Shown: one piece after another, positions 44,683-64,000 of the stretch
How positions within the stretch are numbered: position 1 is the stretch's first letter
How the letters are laid out: each line of letters begins with the position of its first letter
Assembly: GCF_026151205.1 (NCBI RefSeq)
Contig: NC_087074.1
Span: 17,582,712 to 17,646,711, forward strand
DNA length: 64,000 bases
Direction of reading: 5' to 3'
Source of the DNA: Bolinopsis microptera
Lineage: Eukaryota > Ctenophora > Tentaculata > Lobata > Bolinopsidae
Made by a program: the position numbers and the translations under genes
Notes under the pieces: model-generated
Told to the model about the DNA's origin: nothing
The model's input: only the letters and a program-made list of their open reading frames with translations
The model's database searches: none

Positions 44683-46594
44683 ATGTCCAGTCCCCATCCC
44701 AATAGTGCTATACTCCGCCGTCTTCGAGAGAAACAGCAAACTCAGCAAACCAGGATCCACGTTGAGCCAACTGAGGTGTTCGAAATACCCGAGGATAAGT
44801 GTGGTCTGGTGATTGGTAAACGAGGATGTAAAATCCAGAAAATTCGGTCCGAAGCAGGAGTTGGTGTTAATCTTTGGGATAGGAATTCAGCAGTTGATGG
44901 TATGATGAAGGTTTATCTGTGGGGAGACAAAAAAGGGTGTGACAAAGCCAAGAAGATAATTATGAATCTAATTTCTGAGTCAACTGAGGTGTTCGAAATA
45001 CCAGAGGATATGAGTGGCATAGTGATTGGCAAAGGAGGATCTAAAGTCAAACAGATTAGATCGGAAACAGGAGTAAGAGTTAGTCTTGGGTCTCGGGACT
45101 CAGCACTTAATAGTATGATCAAGGTTACCCTGATGGGAAACAAAGAGGGCTGTGACGAAGCAAAAACGATCATTATGAACCTAATTTCTGTGGTTATTAA
45201 GGTGTTCGAAATACATAAGGTGATGAGTGGCGTATTGATTGGCAAAGGAGGATCGAAAGTCAAACAGATTCAGTCGGAAACAGGAGTAACAGTTAGTGTT
45301 GGGTCTAGGGACTCAGCAGTTGGTGGTATGATCAAGGTTACCCTAATAGGAAACAAGGAGGGCTGTGACAAGGCAAAAAAGGTTATTATGGATATAATTT
45401 CTGAGCCAACTGAGGTGTTCGAAATACATAAGGATATGAGTGGCATAGTGATTGGTAAAGGAGGATCTAAAGTCAAACAGATTCAGTCGGAAAACAGGAG
45501 TAACAATTAGTGTTGGGTCGTGGGACTCAGCATTTGATATTAAGGTTACCCTAATGGGAAACAAAGAGGGCTGTGACGGAGCAAAACAGATTATTATGAA
45601 TCTAATTTCTGAGGTATTTGAGGTGTTCGAAATACATAAGGTTATGAGTGGCGTAGTGATTGGCAAAGGAGGATCTAAAGTCAAACAGATTCAGTCGGAA
45701 ACAGGAGTAACAGTTAATATTGGGTCTTGGGACTCAGCAGTTGATGGTATGATCAAGGTTACCCTGAAGGGAGACAAAGAGGGCCGTGACGAAGCCAAGA
45801 ATATTATCTTGGAATTAATTTCTGAGCAAAGTGAGGTGTTTGAAATACATAATGATATGAGTGGCGTAGTGATTGGCAAAGGAGGATCTAAAGTCAAACA
45901 GATACAGTCGGAAACAGGAGTTAGAGTTTATGTTGGGTCTATTAATTCAGCATTTGATGGTATGACGAAGGTCGTCCTAAGGGGAAACAAAGAAGGATAT
46001 GACGAAGCGAAAAGGATTATCATGGAACTAATTTCTGAGCCAGTTGAGGTGTTCAAAATACCTGAGTATATGATCGGCGTAGTGAAGGGTCAACAAGGAT
46101 CTAAAATCCAGGAAATTCAGTCCGAAACAGGAGTTAGAGTTATTGTTGGGTTTTGGGACCCAGCAATTGATGGTATGATCAAGGTTACACTGATGGGAAA
46201 CAAAGATAGCTGTGAAGAAGCAAAGAAAATTATCTTGGATTTAATATCTGAGCCAACTGAGGTGTTCGAAATTTCAAAGAATATGATTGGTGTAGTGATT
46301 GGTAAAGGAGGATCTAAAGTCAGAGAGATTGAGTCTAAAACAGGAGTTACAGTTAGTGTTGGGTCTAGTAATTCAGCAGTTCTGTTTGATAGTACGGGCA
46401 AGGTTTACCTGTGGGGAGATAAAGAAGAGTGTTCCTTTGCAAAGAATATTATCTTGCGTCTAATTAATAATATACCACATCCATATGATATACCATTAGA
46501 TGAGTGGGATGACGACAATGATGACTACTACGAACTGTCCTGTGATCAGTGGTTACTCAGTGGTTACTGTTTTGATCCCTATGAGGAATATTAA
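44683..46594 (+). pseudogene. Tandem-KH protein gene A (8 KH units, one frameshift)
   Basis: KH domains bind single-stranded RNA/DNA through a G-x-x-G loop. Eight units of ~73 residues follow each other, each opening E-V-F-E-I and carrying V-I-G-K-G-G-S-K-V-K-Q-I-Q-S-E-T-G-V, then M-I-K-V-T-L-x-G-N-K-E-G-C-D-x-A-K. Units 1-3 lie in the frame 44683-45510. An extra A in GGAAAACAGG near 45491 shifts the frame inside unit 4, and the rest (units 4-8) is open to 46594. Unit 7 has a degenerate loop (V-K-G-Q-Q-G). The C-terminus is acidic and Tyr-rich (EWDDDNDDYYELSC). The array resembles vigilin or FUBP-type multi-KH proteins in layout, but the units are far more alike to each other, so recent internal duplication is likely. 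The frameshift may be a real lesion or a base-call error. CTCTAG ends one base before the ATG. Confidence 0.75.
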
Positions 46595-48046
46595 CAGAGT
46601 TACATTCAATACTAAGGAAGAATAACTCAATTATCTTTGCGAGAGGAATTTTTTATCTCAGTTTCATTTTTTCTTATTCATTTGTAGCGAACATTACCGA
46701 AATAACAATCATTTTACTTAGCTAATTTGTTATTCATTTATAGCAAAAATTACAGAAATAACAATGATTTTACTTAGTTAAGATTTTATTGAAAAATAAG
46801 TATATTATTATCTAATTTTTGAATGATTTTTAACTTTTTTAAATATAAAATGATTATTGTGGCCTTTATAGCTCAGTCACTGAGTGCCCGATTGAGATAA
46901 TTCTTTCTGGTATTATGACTTTCTTTCGCCACTCATTCGAGGGATATATTAAATAAAAGAATATGTATGTTAAAAATTTTTTCGAACGAAGGTTTATTTT
47001 CGCAATATTACGTAATCATGGCCTGACCCCCCCCCCCCCCCCCCCCTTGACGTTTTTTTCCTAGAAAACACTTTTCTCTACGTTTCATGCTACCCTGGCC
47101 TGATCATACTATCATGATGAGCAGAAATCATTGTTATGATATCCGGCCAAGCAACTTCTAAACTACTTACTATTATAGTCGGATATTCGATCAATTTCTA
47201 AATTAAATCACTATCAGAGTGAAATTGGGTGGAATTTAAATTAAAATATTGTCAAATTGTTAATATTATTCTAGAGGGTAAAAAAGAAAATTGTGATTAC
47301 GTAATCAACGACAAACCCCCCCCCCCCCTCCCCTTCCCCCCCCCCCCCCCCCCCCCCCCCGTAATCAATCGTAAGCATTTGAAAACCCCCCCTCGGCTTA
47401 TTACGTAATATGTGAACGACCCCTAATATATCAACATAAACAGAATGCTTGATAACTTCGTTATTTCAAATCCGTTTTGCCTCATTGCAAAAATTAGTTA
47501 TCTACAGTATCTGAAAATATGGGACATCCAGCATGTTCGGAAAGAGCAATATAGGTGATTTAATATTGAATGGGCGTGATCTGAATTATTCAAATTTCAA
47601 AATTTTTGCGACTGAATCCTCGAATGAGTAGGTACAATATTTCATCATTTGCATGGGAATACCATCGTTTTTAAGAACATCAACAATTTTGACCTATAGC
47701 ATGTACAGACAAATATTAAGGGTAGGATCATTTTTGAATGATTTTTAACTTTTTGTAATATTAAATAACTTTTTGTAACATAAAATAATTAATTTTTTTT
47801 CGATTTATTTTTCTATTTTTGTGTTGGCAATAAAATGAAATCATGATTTATTTACATTATATCTATACCGAAAACAGTTTGGGTTCAGGTAAATATAATA
47901 TAGATCCATTGGTGGCTTGTCTGAAGCATTTGTAGCGACCGTTACAAATTTCTTAAACTATAACGCTGTGAATTATGTTAACCCAACATTTAATTTACAT
48001 GGAAATACCATCGGTTTATAAAACACTAACAATTTCTCCCTATAGC
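46595..48046. other. Spacer with poly-C tracts and duplicated promoter-proximal DNA
   Basis: Runs of C occur at 47027-47046 and 47316-47360 (the latter broken by a few T). Sequence 47500-47660 is similar to 50215-50345 just upstream of AFG3L2 (shared TAATATTGAATGGGCGTG), and 47698-47731 repeats the first ~35 bases of AFG3L2 exon 1 (CATGTACAGACAAATATTAA) before breaking off. A tRNA-like TATAGCTCAGTCACTGAG lies near 46868. The segment looks like part of a duplicated block. Confidence 0.6.
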
Positions 48047-48256
48047 ATGTACAGACAAATATTAAGGGTAGGGTCATGTTGCCGCCACCTTAACAGATCA
48101 CAGTGTTTACTGAGAAGAAATTACGCCACCTCAACATTACTACTGTCCAGATATCTTTCCTCTGCTCCTAACCCTGATGCCAAAATATCTGTCCCCTCGA
48201 ACATGATCGGTAAGATCATTGGCCGGCGAGATGCTACTATCTGGGATATCCTAATT
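48047..48256 (+). pseudogene. AFG3L2 exon-1 copy fused to a KH start
   Basis: The frame begins like AFG3L2 (MYRQILRVGSCCRHLNRSQC, Arg-rich presequence, then RYLSSAP) but where AFG3L2 continues KRDEKSKG this copy reads N-P-D-A-K-I-S-V-P-S-N-M-I-G-K-I-I-G-R-R-D-A-T-I. That is the start of a KH domain with an altered loop (G-R-R-D). Open sequence continues to 48406 without recognisable content. A GTAAGA donor-like site sits at 48210. It could be a live first exon of a mitochondrially targeted KH protein or a dead chimera. Splicing to the ATG exon at 48463 would not keep the KH frame. Confidence 0.5.
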
Positions 48257-48360
48257 TATTATCTATCTGTAATAACTGTAACCCATATTATTAATTTTCA
48301 TTATTTGGGTAACATAGCAGCTCTATCACATAATGATATGTTAAAACTGTATAAAAGTTA

Positions 48361-48380
48361 TTTCCCCCCCCCCCCCCCTT
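48361..48380. repeat. Poly-C tract
   Basis: A run of 15 or so C after TATTT, one of several homopolymer C/G tracts in 47-54 kb that are likely to cause base-call and assembly errors. Confidence 0.7.
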
Positions 48381-48463
48381 CATGCCTTAACCTTTTAACA
48401 TTTTAAATGCATGGCCAGGGAAATTTTATCGTTTTTGTAACACCAGTAAATTATCTCTGCAGC

Positions 48464-49634
48464 ATGTCTAGTCCCGATAGTGCAAGTAAATTTTTAGAGT
48501 CGTTTTTCCGCGGTATTATAGATAAAAAGAAAATTCAGCAAGCCAGGATCGATGTTGAGCCAACGGAGGTATTCGAAATATCCGAGAATAAGTGTGGTCT
48601 TGTGATCGGTAAAGGAGGATCTAAAATACAGGAGATTCGGTCCAACGCAGGAGTTGATGTTAATCTTGGGGATAGGGTCTCAGCAGTTGATGGTATGATG
48701 AAGGTTTATCTGTGGGGAGATAAAGAGGGCTGTGACAAAGCCAAGAAGATTATTATGAATCTAATTTCTGAGCAAAGTGAGGTATTAGAAATACCTGAAG
48801 ATATGAGTGGTGTAGTGATAGGCAAAGGAGGATCTAAAGTCAAAGAGATTAAGTTTAGCACTGGAGTTGATGTTTTTCTTGGGTCTAGGGATTCTGCAGT
48901 TGATGGTATGATCAAAGTTACACTGAGGGGCAAAAAAGAGGGTTGTGACGATGCAAAACAGATTATCTTGGATCTTATTTCTGATGATGAGTTAGAGTGG
49001 GGCAGGCTTGTCCGCCGTGGCTAAAACAGGAGTAAGAGTTAGTGTTGGATCTAGGGACTCAACAGTTGGTGGTCTGATCAAGGTTACCTTGAAGGGACAC
49101 AAAGAGGGCTGTGACGAAGCAAAAAAGATTATTATGAATCTAATTTCTAAGTTAACTGAGGAGTTCGAAATACCCGAGGATATGAGTGGCGTAGTGATAG
49201 GCAAAGGAGGATCTAAAATCAAAGAGATTAAGTCCAATACAGGAGTTGATGTTATTGTTGGGTCTAGGGATTCTGCAGTTGATGGCATGATCAAGGTTAC
49301 CTTAATGGGAAACAAAGAGGGCTGTGACGATGCAAAGAAAATTATTATGGATCTAATTTGTGAGCCAACTGAGGTGTTCGAAATACCCGCGGATAAGAGT
49401 GGCGTAGTGATCGGTAAACAGGGATCTCAAATCCAGGAAATTCGGGAATTAGGAGTTGGAGTGTATGTTGGACCTATGGACTCAGCAGTAGATGGTATGA
49501 TCAAGATTTCTCTGAGAGGAAACAAGGAGAAGTGTGACCACGCAAAGGATTTCATCATGGAGCTGATCTCTGATCTCTGTGAACTAGAGGAGTCGGATGG
49601 GCCGTTCAGTGATGGGGCATGCAGTGATTGGTAA
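48464..49634 (+). pseudogene. Tandem-KH protein gene B (4 full KH units plus a half unit, rearranged)
   Basis: The ATG at 48464 follows CTCTGCAG by one base. Two KH units (V-I-G-K-G-G-S-K-I-Q-E-I and V-I-G-K-G-G-S-K-V-K-E-I) run to a stop at 49022-49024 after a non-KH tail D-D-E-L-E-W-G-R-L-V-R-R-G. Immediately after comes the second half of a KH unit (T-G-V-R-V-S-V-G-S-R-D-S), two more full units and an acidic tail ending SDGACSDW at 49634, in a different frame. The first stop therefore looks like the natural end of one gene copy joined to the middle of another, as expected from unequal crossing-over between KH arrays. Units are close to those in gene A. Whether any part is expressed is unknown. 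Confidence 0.65.
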
Positions 49635-50773
49635 CAAGAGACTAAACCTCATGTAGCCACCCCGAGTAAGGGTGTTCGAGTTGACAGAACATTATGTGTA
49701 TAATCATGGTAATTTTTATTGAACAGTTTCCCATTCAATACTCAGAACGGTTTAATACAGCGAATCATTTATATTTTATATATAATATGACATAATTGCA
49801 TTTTCTTTAAGTTAGCTGCAGCGTCGCAGGCTCGCAGCAAACATTAAACCTGGTTAATGTAGTACCACTGCACCACTGGTTCGAGATTTTTGTCAACTCA
49901 AAAAATAGTCGTGTTCATTTTTTTCAAATGAAGGTTCATTTTCGCATCTATTTAATAGTTTGGATAGTCGGATTGAGCTAAATTTTATTGAATTGTGTTT
50001 GGCCATTCGAATTACGTTTGTCCAGAAAATGTTAGAGATGTAGCTTCTCAGATGACCTAGATACGAAGCATTTAAACGAGTTTATTCATTACGTGTGATC
50101 AGGTGATTGGCTTACCTAATCACGTGATAAGGTGACCCCGTTAACCACCTCGTTAAACATTATGGGAATCTTTAAGGCTGCCGTTGTTAATATCAGGTAC
50201 AGCATTTGATAATCTACCGTCTCTGAAAAAATTAGGCGTCCAGCATGTTCTGAGATAACAATATAGGTGTTTTAATATTGAATGGGCGTGGTCTAAAGTA
50301 TTCGAATTTTAAAATTTTGGCGACGGAATCCTCAAACAAGCAGGTACAGTATGCCATCTGCAAAGCAACAACTCTCAAATATAAAACACGGCGGAGGTAT
50401 AAGACCCAACGTACGGGTACTGACTTTTGGCCCACCCTGTATTATATGTAATCGTAATTTTTGAATGATTTTAACTTTCTGTTTTAAATTTATTGATTAT
50501 TTCGATTTATTGTTTTATTTGTTCTAGTGGCAATTAAGTGATAATTTGGGATGTGTTTAATTATTCCTCGTGAAAACGGTTAAGGCTCAGTAGATAATAT
50601 TGGTAACTCATATATAGCGGCCATCTCTACATTTTGTAACCTATAAGTATAACACAGTAAATTATGTCAACAGTCAACAAAAATGTATATTCATGGGTAA
50701 TTTGGGCATACCGTATAACCATATGTTTGAACAAGTTCTTCCTTCAAAAACACTAACAATTTTTCCCTATAGC
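49635..50773. other. Spacer and probable promoter region of AFG3L2
   Basis: No coding. 50215-50345 repeats sequence found at 47500-47660. A tRNA-derived fragment is possible near 49888-49900 (CTGGTTCGAGATTTT, B-box-like). TTTTTCCCTATAG at 50760-50772 is an acceptor ending one base before the AFG3L2 start codon. Confidence 0.5.
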
Positions 50774-61391
<10,618 letters not shown>

Positions 61392-62787
61392 TTATCTCAA
61401 CACTTAGCCCCTAATGTAACTTGGGAGCTCTCAAAGGATAAACTTATATCTTAGATCTGAAAGAGATAACGCACTCCAAGAACACTTGAACAGTCTCGGA
61501 TTGAAACTCTTTAATTTATTATCCGTTTGATCTCCCTGGTCGTGCTTTTAAGTTTTCAGATAGAATGGAAGATTTGAAATGTCGTGACCCGACCTGATTT
61601 ATATAGTTGTACCCTCAACATTAATGAACGATCACTGGAATGAATTACCAGATGACCAGTGACCACTAAACCATCATGGATCATGACGCTATATATATAG
61701 AATAGTGTGGGGACCTTTCAGTTGTGGTTGTTTATTTGTGTGCGAATAGCAATTTAAAATGTTTGCAATTTGTAATTTAGTGTTGTTTATTCTTTTCACA
61801 AACAAAACATCTGAAATATATATTTGTTATGTGCTAAGCCACTTTCAGTGAGCAGCACATCTATTTTTACCAAGAAGAAAGATCTCTCAAATTTTGAAAG
61901 TAGAATAAATAGTCATGATTCCATTTCCACGATATCAAGCCGGTTAAACCACAATACTGAACTGCCAATACTATCCGCTGCCAGATAGCAATTTGACATA
62001 ATTTGACCTAAGTAGGACCGTAAAGCTGGCGAGGTTCCGTTCTGGGGTAGGTAGAGCATCAAAGTAAAATGTAAAATCAGTGCCACCACAGTTATAATGC
62101 GACAGCTGGTTCACCTTTAAGTACCTCCGTGTTTGACAGGTAAAGGTTGTAACCGTGATTTAGACAGACTCGCTCTGACCCATTCTGACTCTGTATAGAT
62201 CTGGATTCTGTTTGGGAACCATATTTCTACTGACACGTGACTGTCGACAAACCGATAAACCAATCAGTTTCCAGCGTTGGCCAGTCAAAACCCGCTGTCA
62301 CGTGACAAAACAGTTCTACAAGTCTTTGAGTCTGAAAGACACGTGCTAGTCAGGGCGGTAGTGTCGTCACACTCACAGTCACAGTGAAGGGATCTCTATT
62401 TAAAATACTCGCGACTATGACATTGTTCCGTCTCATGCCGATAACTAGTTTTAAGGTATTATTCAGCTTGTGCGTCACGAATCGGAATACTTAATGCATT
62501 ATGGTCGTCATCATTTCACCATGGTGAGAGTGGATGAAATAGTATTTAAGAGGCATTTTCATTTGTAAACGGACCGAATCCGTAACGCTTAATAAATTCC
62601 TGTTAATATTAATATGTACTTGTAGTTGTAGGGTTATAGGTTTTATTTTTAACCTACTTTTATATTTACAATAGTACTAACTACTCCTACTAGTACTAAC
62701 GCGGGCGCCGAGTTGCTTCGCAATTCAGCGATGATGATAATTTCATTTCAAATAAATATTGTACGAATATCACTTGTGAATGGTTTA
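61392..62787. other. AFG3L2 3' flank and intergenic DNA
   Basis: AATAAA at about 61904 is a candidate polyadenylation signal. No gene is supported. Contains the E-box/CCAAT cassette and a GGGCGCCGAGTTGC CG-rich piece near 62704. Confidence 0.5.
62230..62306. promoter_or_regulatory. E-box/CCAAT palindromic cassette, copy 2
   Basis: CTGACACGTGAC, AACCAATCAG, TTGGCCAGTCAAAAC and GTCACGTGAC lie in the same order as at 24921-24992. A further ACACGTGC follows at 62340. Possible promoter module for a gene off the right edge, or a dispersed repeat. Confidence 0.35.
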
Positions 62788-62890
62788 TTAACGGGTGATG
62801 CTCGTAAAATATTTGTTCCAAATAAATCAGGACCGTCGACGAGTCCAACTCGGCGCGCGTCCTGGTAGTGGTAGGTTATAAACCTACAAA
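62788..62890. repeat. ~103-bp repeat with GC-rich hairpin, copy 1
   Basis: It begins TTAACGGGTGATGCTCGTAA and contains AGGACCGTCGACGAGTCCAA, CTCGGCGCGCGTCCTGGTA and a TAGGTTATAAACCTAC palindrome. The AGGAC/GTCCT and GAGT/ACTC pairs can form a hairpin. Its second copy is at 63524. Confidence 0.8.
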
Positions 62891-62975
62891 TGGTTTAATT
62901 AGGTTTGGGATAATAAGAATTTACCTGGGGACCCCAGGCTATTATGTTTATATTTATAAACATATAAAGATTCGG

Positions 62976-63005
62976 CGAAATGACAGGCTGAGTGCCGCCC
63001 AGTAA
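62976..63005. repeat. Dispersed element end shared with 8268-8295 (inverted)
   Basis: ATGACAGGCTGAGTGCCGCC followed by CAGTAAATAA is the inverted counterpart of the sequence at 8.27 kb, differing by a few bases. Confidence 0.55.
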
Positions 63006-63481
63006 ATAAGAATATGATTAAAGAAGCCGGTAGAGATTCGTTCCGCCGCGCCACCCATTTCCATTTTTGCAAGTTTGAAGTTATACTTATAAGCTCGAGC
63101 TTGCTTAATTTAACAAATTATTTTTGATTCTATAAATCGATCCATTAATTTCGCTCTATGCTAGTTGAGTAGTCGTGAGTCTGTACACTGAATGTAGTCG
63201 TCATTCAATTTTCACATTAGTCGCTGAGTCGCTCGCGCTGCTCAGTGCTCAGTGCTCAGTGCTCTCAGTAAACACCAAAAAATTAACAGTGGCAGTTCTC
63301 ACGCAGTTAGACTTAGGGGCATAATAAACCTATTCAACATTTTAGTTGTAATGTGTAATGTCCGTTAATGTAATTCAAAATTTGCAAAATACTTTGACCA
63401 TGAATGATGAAAAAAAACCAGTTTTATTCTTTTGTACATGTACATGGTATACAGTACAGGAAAACTGAGTTGCGGTAAGGT

Positions 63482-63523
63482 AATAGTAATAGTAATACTA
63501 ATACTAATAGTGAATAGTAATAC
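63482..63523. repeat. (AGTAAT)n-like microsatellite
   Basis: Imperfect AATAGTAATAGTAATACTAA repeats just before the second copy of the 103-bp repeat. Confidence 0.85.
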
Positions 63524-63628
63524 TTAACGGGTGATACTCGTAAAATATTTGTTCCATATATTATATAGGACCGTCGACGAGTCCAACTCGGCGCGCGTCC
63601 TGGTACTGGTAGGTTATAAACCTACAAA
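63524..63628. repeat. ~105-bp repeat with GC-rich hairpin, copy 2
   Basis: Nearly identical to 62788-62890, including the full CGTCGACGAGTCCAACTCGG core and the TAGGTTATAAACCTAC end. Differences are confined to the middle AT-rich linker and single bases. Confidence 0.8.
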
Positions 63629-64000
63629 GTAATAGTAATACTATAAAAAATCCAATCTCGAGACCCACTCAGGATCCCAAAACCACGACTCTCCTTCCGG
63701 TCGCGGTCGTCTGTACCTGCTTTTTCCCTCCCAGCAGGAACAAATTCAATGAACTGTCTTCCATCGATGGCCTTGTTCTTATAAGTGTTCACTCGGCGCT
63801 CACAATGGGAGATAACCTGTTCAGAGATCTGCTTCAGAACCATGTCGTGCCGCCATCTATATCTTCATTGACTAAGAGCTACTTTGCACCCAGCCAAAAT
63901 GTGCTGAATGGTATTCATCCTCTCCTCACATAACTTGCACTTCCCATCCTCATCTTCACTCCACTTGGAGTTGGATTGTATCACGTTGCGACCCCCACGG
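63622..64000 (-). pseudogene. C-terminal LINE fragment with Cys-His motif (runs off the right edge)
   Basis: On the minus strand the frame reads K-C-K-L-C-E-E-R-M-N-T-I-Q-H-I-L-A-G-C, the C-x-x-C...H...C motif found near the end of many LINE polyproteins. An in-frame TGA follows, then R-Y-R-W-R-H-D-M-V-L-K-Q-I. That block is typical of non-LTR elements of coral and mollusc genomes (known from their annotated RT-like proteins). The internal stop marks it as dead. Confidence 0.65.

Noticed and set aside
44913-46401. Several minus-strand frames of 68-116 codons opposite the KH array
   Set aside because: They repeat with the same period as the KH units and are antisense shadows of them.
46860-46950. 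tRNA gene near 46.87 kb
   Set aside because: There is an A-box-like TATAGCTCAGTCACTGAG but no cloverleaf; at most a decayed tRNA-derived fragment.

Overview
This window looks like invertebrate animal nuclear DNA. It is AT-rich, its genes are split by short GT-AG introns, and it is loaded with non-LTR retrotransposons (LINEs), TIR/hairpin elements and minisatellites. No rRNA, operon or bacterial signals were seen. The exact phylum cannot be fixed from sequence alone. Many genes have a splice acceptor a few bases before the start codon, which would fit a lineage with spliced-leader trans-splicing (hydrozoan cnidarians are one candidate), but this is inference.

Layout. 1-10 kb: the end of a LINE, a long (GT)n tract, the last three exons of an unrecognised + strand gene, a 2.5 kb TIR-bounded element full of TTTGTCACA motifs, and a trimeric tRNA-like repeat flanked by a 13-bp target duplication. 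10.6-17.4 kb: a LINE with a PHD-finger ORF1 and an ORF2 carrying one in-frame stop, then fragments of two more LINEs. 17.6-19.3 kb: ALG1. 20-26.5 kb: a LINE remnant, a small two-exon gene with a minisatellite in its intron, and several MITEs. 26.8-31.9 kb: a CAAP1-like gene, an ASCH-domain gene and a BTB gene whose stop codon lies inside a hairpin element. 33.8-43.4 kb: an AKAP1-like gene (membrane anchor, KH, Tudor) whose third intron holds a structurally intact 5.9 kb LINE. That LINE's ORF1 fuses an AlkB-like dioxygenase to an SGNH esterase. 43.8-50.8 kb: two tandem-KH genes, each preceded by a copy of the AFG3L2 first exon. 50.8-61.4 kb: AFG3L2, a mitochondrial AAA protease, here 16 exons adding up to exactly 785 codons plus stop. 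61.4-64 kb: repeats and a LINE remnant.

How the genes relate. From 22.7 kb to 61.4 kb every host gene is on the + strand. AKAP1 (outer mitochondrial membrane RNA/PKA scaffold) and AFG3L2 (inner-membrane m-AAA protease) are both mitochondrial. The KH genes between them sit next to duplicated copies of the AFG3L2 presequence exon.

Most notable: the AlkB-SGNH LINE ORF1; a 2.3 kb array of about 105 copies of the exon-intron junction of AFG3L2, which amounts to about 100 decoy splice donors; a TTAA-flanked hairpin element whose empty site is present 1.9 kb downstream in a noisy duplicate (probably two haplotypes assembled in tandem); and the recurrent acceptor-before-ATG arrangement.
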